Shown: positions 1-7,074, counted from the stretch's first letter. The stretch is 9,360 nucleotides of DNA from JBBQKP01 sp038326995 (GCA_038326995.1 JBBQKP010000130.1:1-9360); one strand, 5' to 3'. The notes: a model not told the origin generated them from the sequence alone. Numbers and translations: made by a program.

Positions 1-1
1 C

Positions 2-736
2 AAGAACAGCTTCGGACGCATCGACGTTCACTCTCACATTCTGCCCGGCATTGATGACGGAAGCCGCAGCATCGCCGAGTCGGTGTCGCTCGCGCTGGCG
101 ATGAGCAAGGCGGGTTACACGCACATGTTCTGCACGCCTCACTACTGGCCCGGCATGGAAGTGATCACGCCGGACTTTTTGCAAGCTCGCGTGCGCGCGT
201 TGCAAGCAATACTCGACGAGAACGAAGTGCCACTCACCCTGCTGCCTGGTTCTGAACTGAATCTTTCGCTCGACATTTCGAAGATGTCGATCAACGACAT
301 CCCGACCTTCGGCCTGGCTGGTCGACATGTGCTGTTCGATTTCTGGGACGACAAACTTCCGCGGATGTTCTGGCCGTGGGTGAAGCGGCTTCAATCGATG
401 GGGCTCACGGTCATTCTCGCGCATCCAGAGCGGATCGACTGCATTCAAAACGACCCGATGCTGATGGACACGTTTGATCGTGGCGGCCTGCTTCTACAGG
501 GCAATCTGCAGTGCCTGGCGGATGCACCGGGGCGCATCACGCGTAAACTTGCAGAGAAGTGGCTCAAGGCCGATCGCTACTTCATGCTCGGTTCTGATCT
601 GCACCGCACCGAAGGCCTGGCGCAGCGCCTAGACGGACTGTCGCGCGCCATCGAGCTTGTCGGCGAAGAGCGCGTGTGGAAACTCACGCACACGAATCCG
701 AAGTTGCTGTTAAGCAAGTGCTCAATCGCACTTTGA
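2..736 (+). CDS. CpsB/CapC-type PHP-fold phosphoesterase (probable tyrosine-protein phosphatase), 5' truncated
   Basis: The reading frame is already open at base 2, and 244 residues are visible before the TGA at 734-736, so the start lies upstream of the window. Numbering from the window edge, the motifs match the metal-dependent CpsB/CapC/YwqE phosphatases of the PHP superfamily. These are DVHSHILPGIDDG at 8-20 (metal-binding His10 and His12), CTPHYWPG with His47, GSEL with Glu85, ILAHPER with His141, and GSDLH with Asp199 and His201. In this family such enzymes dephosphorylate tyrosine kinases that control capsule or exopolysaccharide export. They act in the cytoplasm and usually sit beside a Wzc-like kinase or polysaccharide genes, which here could only lie upstream, outside the window. 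The usual aliphatic 'LIELP'-like strand is altered to VLFDFWDD. The gene converges with corA, 111 nt away. The family assignment is firm. The substrate (phosphotyrosine or another phosphoester) is inferred. Confidence 0.87.
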   Translation, partial: KNSFGRIDVHSHILPGIDDGSRSIAESVSLALAMSKAGYTHMFCTPHYWPGMEVITPDFLQARVRALQAILDENEVPLTLLPGSELNLSLDISKMSINDIPTFGLAGRHVLFDFWDDKLPRMFWPWVKRLQSMGLTVILAHPERIDCIQNDPMLMDTFDRGGLLLQGNLQCLADAPGRITRKLAEKWLKADRYFMLGSDLHRTEGLAQRLDGLSRAIELVGEERVWKLTHTNPKLLLSKCSIAL

Positions 737-747
737 TTCCGGGAAAC

Positions 748-788
748 TCTCTGACTTTTACCTTCGTCAACAGAACACCGGTCAGAGA
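748..788. other. Inverted repeat downstream of the PHP gene
   Basis: An exact 8-bp inverted repeat, tctctgac at 748-755 and gtcagaga at 781-788, lies 11 nt past the stop of the phosphatase gene, with a 25-nt loop. It sits in a convergent gap, where a transcription end is expected. No T-run follows it, so a classical intrinsic terminator is not supported. Confidence 0.2.
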
Positions 789-818
789 CCTGTGCGTTAA
801 TCATGATGGAATTGCCCA

Positions 819-853
819 TAACTTTGATTGTGACGAAGCAAAGTTAATCAAAG
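819..853. terminator. Possible bidirectional stem-loop between convergent genes
   Basis: taactttg (819-826) pairs exactly with caaagtta (839-846) around a 12-nt loop. An overlapping alternative stem pairs ctttgatt (822-829) with aatcaaag (846-853). The structure abuts the corA stop codon (850-848) and lies in the gap between two convergent genes, a natural position for a shared terminator. The stems are AT-rich and no U-tract follows on either strand, so the call is tentative. Confidence 0.28.
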
Positions 854-1843
854 CCAGTTTCGTCGCCTGAACACGAACAACATCGCGATCATGGACATCA
901 ACATGATGACGGCCGTCACGTAGAACGCGGTTCGGGAGTGAATGCCTGGCAGGTGCTCGAAGTTCATTCCGAAGAACCCGGTGAACACATTTAAAATCGC
1001 CGCCATGACCGTGATGACAGTCAGCGTCTTCATGATGACGTTCAGGTTATTGCTGATGCTCGAAAGATAAATGTCGCGTGCACCGATGACGAGATCGCGA
1101 TAGAGCTCGATCATTTCGACGGCTCGCACGAGATGGTCCTGCACGTCTCGAAAATAGAGACGACTGCTTTCGCGAATAAACGGCACCTCGCCGCGAGTGA
1201 GCTGCGCCAGCACGTCGCGCTGCGGCGCTATGATGCGGCGCAGCGTGAGCAAATCACGCTTTTTAGCCGTAATTCGCGGCAGAAGGCCCGGCGTAGGGTC
1301 CATCGCCGCGAGCTCTTCCAGCTCGTCGATCTCCTCCTGCAGATAGTCCAGGATCGGCATGTACGCATCGACCAGCACGTCGAGAATGTTGTGCAGCAGC
1401 ATGTCGATGCCCTGATCAAGGGCACGCTGCGGGTCTGCGATCGCACGGGCACGAACGTCATTGATCGAACGGTGAAGCTCCTCGTGAATCGTCAGGAGAT
1501 AGCGCTCACTGACGAACATGTCGAGTTCTTTGGTGCGGAGCTTCTCGCGAAATGTTTGAACGTCCGGGCCGTGGATCACCATGTAGCAGTAGCCTTGCTG
1601 CTCGGTTTGCCCGACGTGGTGATAGTGCTCGATTTTGGGGCGCTGCTGGTATTTAATTGTGTCTTCGATCGCCAGTGGATGAAAGCCAAAAAGGTCGTCG
1701 AGCCACGAAAGTTCATCTTCGGTCGGCTGCTCCATATCGAGCCAGAAGACGGCGGCCGAGTCGCGAAGACCCAGAAGCACGTTGGCTCTGGTCGGCTCGG
1801 TGATGATTGTTCCGTCGCCGGTCTTAAGCAGGAGGGTCAGCAT
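848..1843 (-). CDS. corA: CorA-family magnesium/cobalt transport protein
   Basis: This 331-residue protein has the usual CorA length and plan. A long cytoplasmic alpha/beta and coiled-coil funnel domain occupies about residues 1-265, and two transmembrane helices follow at about 270-291 and 305-325. The selectivity-filter signature GMN is at 292-294 (FGMNFEHLPG) at the end of TM1. A short basic tail (RRRNWL) ends the protein, as in many CorA proteins. The acidic, helix-forming stretch DYLQEEIDELEELAA (166-180) fits the funnel's long helices. CorA forms a pentameric inner-membrane channel for Mg2+ (also Co2+ and Ni2+) gated by cytoplasmic Mg2+. The ATG at 1843 begins a domain-like sequence (MLTLLLKTGDG), with no good upstream alternative. 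It is the last gene of the minus-strand block, 65 nt after gpsA, so it may be read through from gpsA or have its own promoter. No ribosome-binding site stands out. Confidence 0.93.
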   Translation of the reverse strand: MLTLLLKTGDGTIITEPTRANVLLGLRDSAAVFWLDMEQPTEDELSWLDDLFGFHPLAIEDTIKYQQRPKIEHYHHVGQTEQQGYCYMVIHGPDVQTFREKLRTKELDMFVSERYLLTIHEELHRSINDVRARAIADPQRALDQGIDMLLHNILDVLVDAYMPILDYLQEEIDELEELAAMDPTPGLLPRITAKKRDLLTLRRIIAPQRDVLAQLTRGEVPFIRESSRLYFRDVQDHLVRAVEMIELYRDLVIGARDIYLSSISNNLNVIMKTLTVITVMAAILNVFTGFFGMNFEHLPGIHSRTAFYVTAVIMLMSMIAMLFVFRRRNWL

Positions 1844-1908
1844 GTCGATTGTGCCTGACTGAAAGTGAAATGTTGCGAAGGAGTAAAAATGATTCGATCA
1901 CACTCCGA

Positions 1909-2910
1909 TTACACTTCGGCTTTCAATCCTCGGCCCATAAGGTCTGCCAGCGCTTGATTCGCGTCTTTTTGCCCGAACAGCACCTGATACACCTGTTCGA
2001 CAATGGGCATCTCCACGTCATAGCTCAACGCGAGCTGCCGAACGGCGGCGGTGGTGTGGACGCCTTCTGCGACGCTGCTCATGTCTCGCAGGACGTCCTC
2101 GATCTTTTTGCCTTTTCCCAGTTGCTCGCCGACCTGTCGGTTGCGACCTTCGGGGCTGACGCAGGTCGTCACCAGATCGCCGAGCCCGGCAAGGCCTTGA
2201 AAGGTCGCGGGCTTTGCGCCCATCGCCACGCCGAGTCGGCTGATCTCGACGAGCCCGCGTGTGAGAAGAGCGGCCTTGGCGTTGTTGCCCGCGCCCAGCC
2301 CGTCGAGCATTCCCGCCGCCAGCGCGATGACGTTTTTGATCGCACCGGCCATCTCCACGCCCAGCACGTCTGAGTTGGTGTAAACGCGAAACCACTGAGT
2401 GGTCATCGCGGCTTGAACTCGCCGGGCGAGGGTATCGTCCTCGCTTGCGGCGACCGCGCTGGCGGGCATGAATTTCGCCAGCTCCGCCGCCACGTTCGGG
2501 CCGCTCAATACCGCAATGGAATGCGACCTTCCCAGCACCTGCTGCAAAATCTGCGTCGGCCGCAGCAGGGTGTCCTTTTCAATTCCCTTGCTCACCGACA
2601 CGACCGGAACCGCGTCTGACAAATACGGCGCGAGACGAGTCAGGGTCTGTCTCATGTACTGTGTGGGCACAGCGCTGACGACCATGGTGCAATCGACGAA
2701 ACAATCGTCTTCGCGCGAGGTCAGACGAACGCCGTCAGGAATGCGAATACCCGGAAGCAGCCGTTTGTTTTCGCGGTCCTTTAACATTCTCTGGACCGAC
2801 GACTCGAACGCGCCCCAGATCGTGACATCGTGGCCGCCCGACGCGAGGAGAATCGCGCACACCGTGCCCATCGCACCGCCGCCTAGAACTGTGACTCGCT
2901 CTACGCCCAT
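1909..2910 (-). CDS. gpsA: NAD(P)+-dependent glycerol-3-phosphate dehydrogenase
   Basis: GpsA reduces dihydroxyacetone phosphate to sn-glycerol-3-phosphate, the backbone donor for phospholipids, in the cytoplasm. With the start at 2910 the protein is 333 residues, the normal family length, and begins directly with the Rossmann strand and loop VTVLGGGAMGT (6-16). Other family marks are SKGIE (107-111), SGPN (136-139), the presumed catalytic Lys192 in GAIKNVIALAAG (189-200), DGLGAGNNAKAALLTRG (203-219), GLAGLGDLVTTC (239-250) and the Arg-Asn pair at 256-257. The frame stays open upstream to an ATG at 3060, but those 50 residues overlap the ligase gene and have no family counterpart, so I reject that start. 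The ligase stop is only 32 nt upstream, which supports cotranscription. The upstream partner could supply activated acyl groups for the same lipid pathway. No clear Shine-Dalgarno precedes the ATG. Confidence 0.95.
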   Translation of the reverse strand: MGVERVTVLGGGAMGTVCAILLASGGHDVTIWGAFESSVQRMLKDRENKRLLPGIRIPDGVRLTSREDDCFVDCTMVVSAVPTQYMRQTLTRLAPYLSDAVPVVSVSKGIEKDTLLRPTQILQQVLGRSHSIAVLSGPNVAAELAKFMPASAVAASEDDTLARRVQAAMTTQWFRVYTNSDVLGVEMAGAIKNVIALAAGMLDGLGAGNNAKAALLTRGLVEISRLGVAMGAKPATFQGLAGLGDLVTTCVSPEGRNRQVGEQLGKGKKIEDVLRDMSSVAEGVHTTAAVRQLALSYDVEMPIVEQVYQVLFGQKDANQALADLMGRGLKAEV

Positions 2911-2942
2911 GCGTGCGTTGTAATGCAAATCGGCGCACTCGC

Positions 2943-4457
2943 CTACTGCTTCAATTCTTTGAGCTTGCGGCGCAGCACTTTGCCCGTGGGCCCGCGTGGG
3001 AGACTTTCCACCCTGATGATCTCTTTGGGCACTTCGTAGTTCGCCAGATTCTTGCGGCAAAAATCGCGAATGGATGTCTCGTCGAACACCTGACCTTCGT
3101 GAACTTCAACGAACGCCATCGGCACCTCGCCGCGTGCGTCGTCGTGCTTGCCGACCACGCCGCTCTCTTTGACTGCCGGGTGATTGTTGATGCACTCTTC
3201 GATGACGCGGGGGAAAACGTTGAACCCGCCCACGATGAGCATTTCCTTTTTTCGGCCCGTGATGTACAGGTGCCCGTCCGCGTCGAGCTTGCCGATATCG
3301 CCCGTGCGGAACCATTTCTTGCCACCGATTTCGACGAACGCATTCTTCGTCTGCTCCTCGTCTTTAAAGTATCCCTTAAACACCATCGGCCCGGCGAAGA
3401 GAATCTCGCCCTGCTCGCCGCGAGCAAGTGCTTTGTCGTGATCGTCAACAATCAAACATTCCGCGCCACCGACAAGTGTGCCGACGCTGCCGGGCCTGGC
3501 ATTTGTTCTCATCGCCCAGCTCACGACGGGCGACGTTTCGGTCAGTCCGTAACCTTCGGTGAGTTGACAGCCGAACTTGTCGATGAAGCCCTGCGCGACG
3601 GTGGAAGGCAAAGGCTCGCCTCCCGAGACGGCGTGCTGAATGCTTGCAAAGTCCTCGCGTTTGGCGGTCTTCACGTTCAGCATGGCCGAGTACATCGTGG
3701 GCACGGCCATGATCACATCGGGCTTGTGCGTGCGAATCAGATCGACCAGCTTGTGCGGAACGAAGCGGGCCTGATAGACGACTTTCGCGCCCATCGCCAG
3801 GGGCAAAAGCGACAGCGCCGTGAGCCCGAAACTGTGAAATTGAGGCAAGACGCCGACGAAGGTATTCGCCGCGACAAGGCCGACGTGGTCGATGCACGCG
3901 TACACGTCGGACCGAAGATTGCCGTGCGAAAGCATGACGCCCTTGGGCTTCCCGCTCGTGCCGCTGGTGTAGAGAATCGTGGCGAGTTCGTCATCACTTA
4001 TTTTTCTCGGCCAGCGGATCGGCGGCAGTCCCTTGAAGCTTAAGTCTTCGATCTTCACGACCTTGATGTTCGCGGGGATGATTTCCGCGCCGCCCAGAAA
4101 ATCCAGCATCGGCCCGACCGTGATGATCGTGTCGATGCCGCTGTGTGCGATCACATAATGCAGCTCTTCCTTCGCGTACAAAAAATTGAGCGGAAGCGGC
4201 GTCTTGCCCGCCTGCCACGCCGCCAGGATGCAAAGCGGCGGCGCGCCGCTGGTCGGCAAGAGCAGGCCGATCTTATCCAGCGTCGTCATCGCCTTGATGT
4301 GCCTTGCCAGGTGAAACACCGCGGCCATCACTTTGAAATACGAATACTCTTTCCGATCGTCGATGATGGCGATTCGTTTGGGGTGCTTAATGCCGTTGAG
4401 CAAAATGGTGCGGAGAAGGTCCATAGGTCTATCAATATAATCGCCCGCCTTCAACAT
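2943..4457 (-). CDS. AMP-binding fatty-acyl-CoA ligase (long-chain acyl-CoA synthetase-like)
   Basis: This is a 504-residue member of the ANL adenylate-forming superfamily. It activates a carboxylic acid, probably a fatty acid, as acyl-AMP and then forms the CoA thioester. Motifs in order are the P-loop-like YTSGTSGKPKGVMLSHGN (163-180), EGYGLTETSP (301-310), the ribose-binding FRTGD (383-387), the hinge and A8 motif TGRKKEMLIVGGFNVFP (400-416), and PTGKVLRR with the adenylation Lys493 (490-497). The hinge motif and the length of about 500 residues resemble medium/long-chain FadD-type enzymes, but the chain length cannot be read from the sequence. The start could be ATG 4457, as given, or ATG 4424, which removes 11 residues. 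Neither has a recognisable Shine-Dalgarno. It lies between the DUF1801 gene (57 nt upstream) and gpsA (32 nt downstream) on the same strand. Acyl-ACP synthetase activity is an alternative. Confidence 0.9.
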   Translation of the reverse strand: MLKAGDYIDRPMDLLRTILLNGIKHPKRIAIIDDRKEYSYFKVMAAVFHLARHIKAMTTLDKIGLLLPTSGAPPLCILAAWQAGKTPLPLNFLYAKEELHYVIAHSGIDTIITVGPMLDFLGGAEIIPANIKVVKIEDLSFKGLPPIRWPRKISDDELATILYTSGTSGKPKGVMLSHGNLRSDVYACIDHVGLVAANTFVGVLPQFHSFGLTALSLLPLAMGAKVVYQARFVPHKLVDLIRTHKPDVIMAVPTMYSAMLNVKTAKREDFASIQHAVSGGEPLPSTVAQGFIDKFGCQLTEGYGLTETSPVVSWAMRTNARPGSVGTLVGGAECLIVDDHDKALARGEQGEILFAGPMVFKGYFKDEEQTKNAFVEIGGKKWFRTGDIGKLDADGHLYITGRKKEMLIVGGFNVFPRVIEECINNHPAVKESGVVGKHDDARGEVPMAFVEVHEGQVFDETSIRDFCRKNLANYEVPKEIIRVESLPRGPTGKVLRRKLKELKQ

Positions 4458-4514
4458 GCGAGCGGCATCAGAGAACTCGTCAATCGCGCCTGCCGAACTT
4501 GATGAAAATTCTCG

Positions 4515-5057
4515 CTAAACGGATTTTGCCCTGGACTTGACTTTTGTCTGCGTCGATTTAGACGTGGCCTTTCGCGCTGCCGACCTTTCGACCTTCGCGA
4601 TCGCGTTCTGCTGTAGCGACGCTTCGTAATATTCGACGTATTTCTTCACCGGCATACGCCTAATCATCTTGCCGATGACGTCTAGAGCGAACCCTTCCAG
4701 TTTGTTCGCGAGGACGCAGCACTTGCCCATGTCGAGCTTCTTCCCCGACTTTTCCCACTCATTGAAGAACCATTTTTCCTGCTCGATTTGCGAATAGAGA
4801 CACATGAGGTGCAGCGAAAGATGATTCTTCTGCGAAGCCAGGCCAACGAACGGCAACGGCTGACGCGGGCCGGAGGGGTAGCCATCGGGATAGACCGAGT
4901 GCGGCACGACGTAACCGATCATGCCGCACTGCATCACCTGCTGATAATCCTTGTCCAGATTTTTCAGGATCACTTCACGGATGGCGCGAATGGCCTCCTG
5001 ACGTTCCGGCGGAAGCTGCTTGATGTACTCTTCGACGGTCGCGGCTTTACTTTGCAT
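4515..5057 (-). CDS. DUF1801 (YdhG-like) domain protein with basic C-terminal tail
   Basis: This 180-residue protein matches the DUF1801/YdhG fold family in its order of conserved blocks. They are the N-terminal helix VEEYIKQLPPERQEAI (8-23), a GMIGYVVPHSVYP stretch (45-57), PLPFVGLASQKNHLSLHLM (67-85), and a final helix ending near 150. Proteins of this family are small, cytoplasmic and mostly uncharacterised. One Bacillus member has been linked to iron handling, but nothing here shows that role. The last 26 residues (155-180) form a low-complexity tail rich in Lys, Arg, Ser and Ala (9 of 26 basic), beyond the domain. Such tails can bind nucleic acid, but that is only inference. It is the first gene of the minus-strand block, with a candidate promoter about 50 nt upstream. 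No Shine-Dalgarno is visible before the ATG. Confidence 0.82.
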   Translation of the reverse strand: MQSKAATVEEYIKQLPPERQEAIRAIREVILKNLDKDYQQVMQCGMIGYVVPHSVYPDGYPSGPRQPLPFVGLASQKNHLSLHLMCLYSQIEQEKWFFNEWEKSGKKLDMGKCCVLANKLEGFALDVIGKMIRRMPVKKYVEYYEASLQQNAIAKVERSAARKATSKSTQTKVKSRAKSV

Positions 5058-5105
5058 TGATTCGACTTGGAAACACTCGAAACCATAACCCGACGAATCG
5101 AGAAT

Positions 5106-5134
5106 GTGATATTTTTGTGATCTTCAAGTCGCAA
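5106..5134 (-). promoter_or_regulatory. Candidate sigma70-type promoter for the DUF1801-ligase-gpsA block
   Basis: Read on the minus strand, TTGCGA (5134-5129) and TATCAC (5111-5106) each match the -35 and -10 consensus at 4 of 6 positions and are separated by 17 nt. The predicted start near 5099 leaves a leader of about 42 nt before the ATG at 5057. The segment is AT-rich against a GC-rich background. ATCACA occurs twice in the spacer and -10 region with an 11-nt period, which could be an operator. Confidence 0.35.
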
Positions 5135-5172
5135 TTCCTGTCGTTTTCTTCACTTGGGCACCATTCTTCTCC

Positions 5173-5258
5173 GGCCCGTCCGGCAGGACACTTCTGCTCC
5201 ATCAAAGTCGTTGAAATGGCGTACAGTAAATGCATTGAAGTGTCCTGCCGGACGGGCC
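5173..5258. repeat. REPIN-like inverted-repeat element, copy 1 (upstream of ubiD)
   Basis: Two perfectly complementary 22-bp arms (5173-5194 and 5237-5258) flank a 42-nt spacer. The arm core, cgtccggcaggac, is itself a small palindrome (gtcc-ggca-ggac). A second copy with the same arms but a different spacer lies at 6940-7035. The right arms of both copies also share gaaat just outside the palindrome (5260-5264 and 7037-7041). No target-site duplication is seen at the ends, and no T-run follows. The element could fold as one long hairpin or as two small ones. It lies 52 nt before the ubiD start, so it is transcribed if the ubiD promoter is upstream of it. Confidence 0.75.
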
Positions 5259-5310
5259 AGAAATCAGCCGCGCGCGTGTCGTCTCAACCGCATTGCGATA
5301 GATTCAACCC

Positions 5311-6888
5311 ATGCCCTTTCCCACCCTCCGCGACTTTGTCGATCACCTGAGTCAGCAAGGCGAACTTTCGCGCATCAAGGCGAGCGTCAGCCCGAAGCTC
5401 GAACTCGCGGCGATTGCGGATCGTGTGATGAAATCTCCCGCGCATCATCCGCACAAAGAACGCGACAAACACCCGGCGGCATCACTGGGCGGAAAGGCGC
5501 TGCTCTTCGAACGCGTCGAAGGCAGCCAGATGCCGGTGGCCATCAATACGTTCGGCAGTTACTCGCGCATATGTTCGGCCCTGGGTTGCGAATCGCTCGA
5601 CGAGCTCGCCCAGCGCGTGCAGGATTTGATCAAGCCCGAAGTGCCCACCAGCTTCATGGACAAAATGCGCAAGGGCATGGACCTGCTGAAAATCGCGGGG
5701 TACTCGCCCAAGTCCGTGCGAAGCGGCATTTGCCAGCAAGTCGTGCACGAGGGCGACAAGGCGGACCTGTCGATGCTGCCGATCATTCAGTGTTGGCCTT
5801 TGGATGGTGATTTGACGAGCGATCAGGTCTATGACCGCATTGCCGCCGACCGGGCGATTCCCGTGCAAAGCGGGACGGGCAAGTACATCACGCTGGCGGG
5901 GATTTACACGCGAAATCCGGATCGGTCGCACCGCAACATCGGCATGTATCGGGTTCAGGTTCACGGGCCGCGATTGTGTGCGATGCACTGGCACATGCAC
6001 CACGACGGGGCCAAACACTTTCGCGCGTGGAAAGAAAAGCGTGAAAAAATGCCCCTCGCCATCGTGTTGGGCGGCGAGAGTGTCCTGCCTTATTCCGCAA
6101 CAGCACCGCTGCCACCCACCGTCAGCGAACTGCTTTTCGCCGGCTTCCTCAACGGCGGCGGAATTGAACTCGTGCCCTGCAAGACAATCGACCTTGAAGT
6201 TCCCGCCAACGCGGAAATCGTCATCGAAGGTTACGTCGACCCTGAAGAGACTCTTTACGAAGGCCCGTTCGGCGATCACACCGGCTTCTACTCACTCGCC
6301 GATCATTATCCTGCTTTTCACGTCACCGCCATCACGCACAGGCGCGATCCGATCTATCCGACCACGATCGTCGGCAAGCCGCCCATGGAAGATTATTTTC
6401 TGGGCAAGGCGACGGAGCGAATTTTCTTGCCGCTCTTGAAAATACTCGTGCCCGACGTCATCGATTATTCACTGCCCATGAGTGGTGCATTTCACAACTG
6501 TGCGGTGCTGAAGATCAAGAAGGAATATCCGCAGCAGGCCCGCCGCCTGATGCACGCGATCTGGGGCGCGGGGCAAATGTCGTTCACGAAATACATCGTC
6601 GTCGTCGATGCACATGTTGATGTGCACGACGAGCAGCAGGTGCTATTTCAGGTGTTTGCAAACTCCGATCCGCTGCGGGATATCGAAATCGTCAAAGGGC
6701 CGCTCGACATTCTCGATCATGCAAGCATTGAATACGGCTGGGGCGGAAAAATGGGAATCGATGCGACCAGAAAACTGCCTTCAGAAGGAAACCGATTTGG
6801 CGGCGTACGCGTCTGGCCGCGTGAGTTGGAATTCGACCAGCCGACCCTCGACCGCGTGAGCAGGCGCTGGAGCGAATACGGAATCTGA
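5311..6888 (+). CDS. UbiD-family prenylated-FMN-dependent decarboxylase
   Basis: This 525-residue enzyme belongs to the UbiD family of non-oxidative (de)carboxylases. They use prenylated FMN, made by UbiX, plus Mn2+ and K+ to decarboxylate aromatic or alpha,beta-unsaturated acids, for example in ubiquinone or menaquinone synthesis. The N-terminal region has the family pattern LRDFVDHLSQQGEL (6-19). The cofactor and metal region contains GKYITLAGIYTRNPD (190-204), NIGMYRVQVHGP (209-220) and HHDGAKHF (230-237). The acidic catalytic region contains EIVIEGYVDPEE (302-313) and YEGPFGDHTGFY (316-327), with the conserved active-site Glu expected at 317. A His/Lys-rich segment (about 45-58) may be a lineage insertion. 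ATG 5311 gives the family-like N-terminus, although no Shine-Dalgarno precedes it. The gene stands alone between two copies of the inverted-repeat element. No ubiX or other quinone gene is in the window, so the substrate is open. Both the ubiquinone-type branch and the futalosine (menaquinone) branch are possible. Confidence 0.92.
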   Translation: MPFPTLRDFVDHLSQQGELSRIKASVSPKLELAAIADRVMKSPAHHPHKERDKHPAASLGGKALLFERVEGSQMPVAINTFGSYSRICSALGCESLDELAQRVQDLIKPEVPTSFMDKMRKGMDLLKIAGYSPKSVRSGICQQVVHEGDKADLSMLPIIQCWPLDGDLTSDQVYDRIAADRAIPVQSGTGKYITLAGIYTRNPDRSHRNIGMYRVQVHGPRLCAMHWHMHHDGAKHFRAWKEKREKMPLAIVLGGESVLPYSATAPLPPTVSELLFAGFLNGGGIELVPCKTIDLEVPANAEIVIEGYVDPEETLYEGPFGDHTGFYSLADHYPAFHVTAITHRRDPIYPTTIVGKPPMEDYFLGKATERIFLPLLKILVPDVIDYSLPMSGAFHNCAVLKIKKEYPQQARRLMHAIWGAGQMSFTKYIVVVDAHVDVHDEQQVLFQVFANSDPLRDIEIVKGPLDILDHASIEYGWGGKMGIDATRKLPSEGNRFGGVRVWPRELEFDQPTLDRVSRRWSEYGI

Positions 6889-6939
6889 GGCAACTTTCGA
6901 ACGCATTGACTAGCGCACGAATTTTGGTGTGCGACGTAT

Positions 6940-7035
6940 GGCCCGTCCGGCAGGACATTGTTGTCTTTTCCTGCCCGAGGATTTCGCCAGCGAGTTAGAA
7001 CAAATACCGGACGAGAATGTCCTTCCGGACGGGCC
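6940..7035. repeat. REPIN-like inverted-repeat element, copy 2 (downstream of ubiD)
   Basis: The arms at 6940-6959 and 7016-7035 are 20 bp each and complementary except for one position. Weaker pairing extends inward to about 6965 and 7010. The arms match those of the element at 5173-5258, including the cgtccggcaggac core. The 56-nt spacer shares no obvious sequence with the 42-nt spacer of the first copy, so only the arms are conserved. It begins 51 nt after the ubiD stop codon. Confidence 0.75.
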
Positions 7036-7074
7036 GGAAATGTGGCGAGGCGCCGCGTCGGCGATTGCCAAGTG

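Noticed and set aside
1133..1858. A 241-codon plus-strand frame opposite corA
   Set aside because: CorA is certain on the other strand (GMN motif, two TM helices), and this frame has no domain signature.
2911..3060. A 50-residue N-terminal extension of GpsA from an ATG at 3060
   Set aside because: It would overlap the 3' end of the ligase gene out of frame. GpsA proteins begin directly at the Rossmann strand, and ATG 2910 gives the normal length of 333.
2913..4043. A 376-codon plus-strand frame opposite the acyl-CoA ligase
   Set aside because: It mirrors the ligase codons, which have all adenylation motifs on the minus strand. The plus-strand product shows no domain.
5173..5258. The inverted repeat as a Rho-independent terminator
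   Set aside because: The loop is 42 nt, there is no U-tract on either side, and the same arms recur downstream of ubiD with a different spacer.
5154..5810. A 218-codon plus-strand frame running through the repeat into ubiD
   Set aside because: It is out of frame with the recognised UbiD protein and mostly Arg/Ala/Gly-rich shadow.
6076..6092. A match to part of the repeat arm (agtgtcctgcc) inside ubiD
   Set aside because: Only 11 bases match, it lacks the rest of the palindrome, and it is fully explained by the codons.
5482..6279. A 265-codon minus-strand frame opposite ubiD
   Set aside because: It is a shadow of the UbiD frame, with His/Arg/Val-rich composition and no motif.
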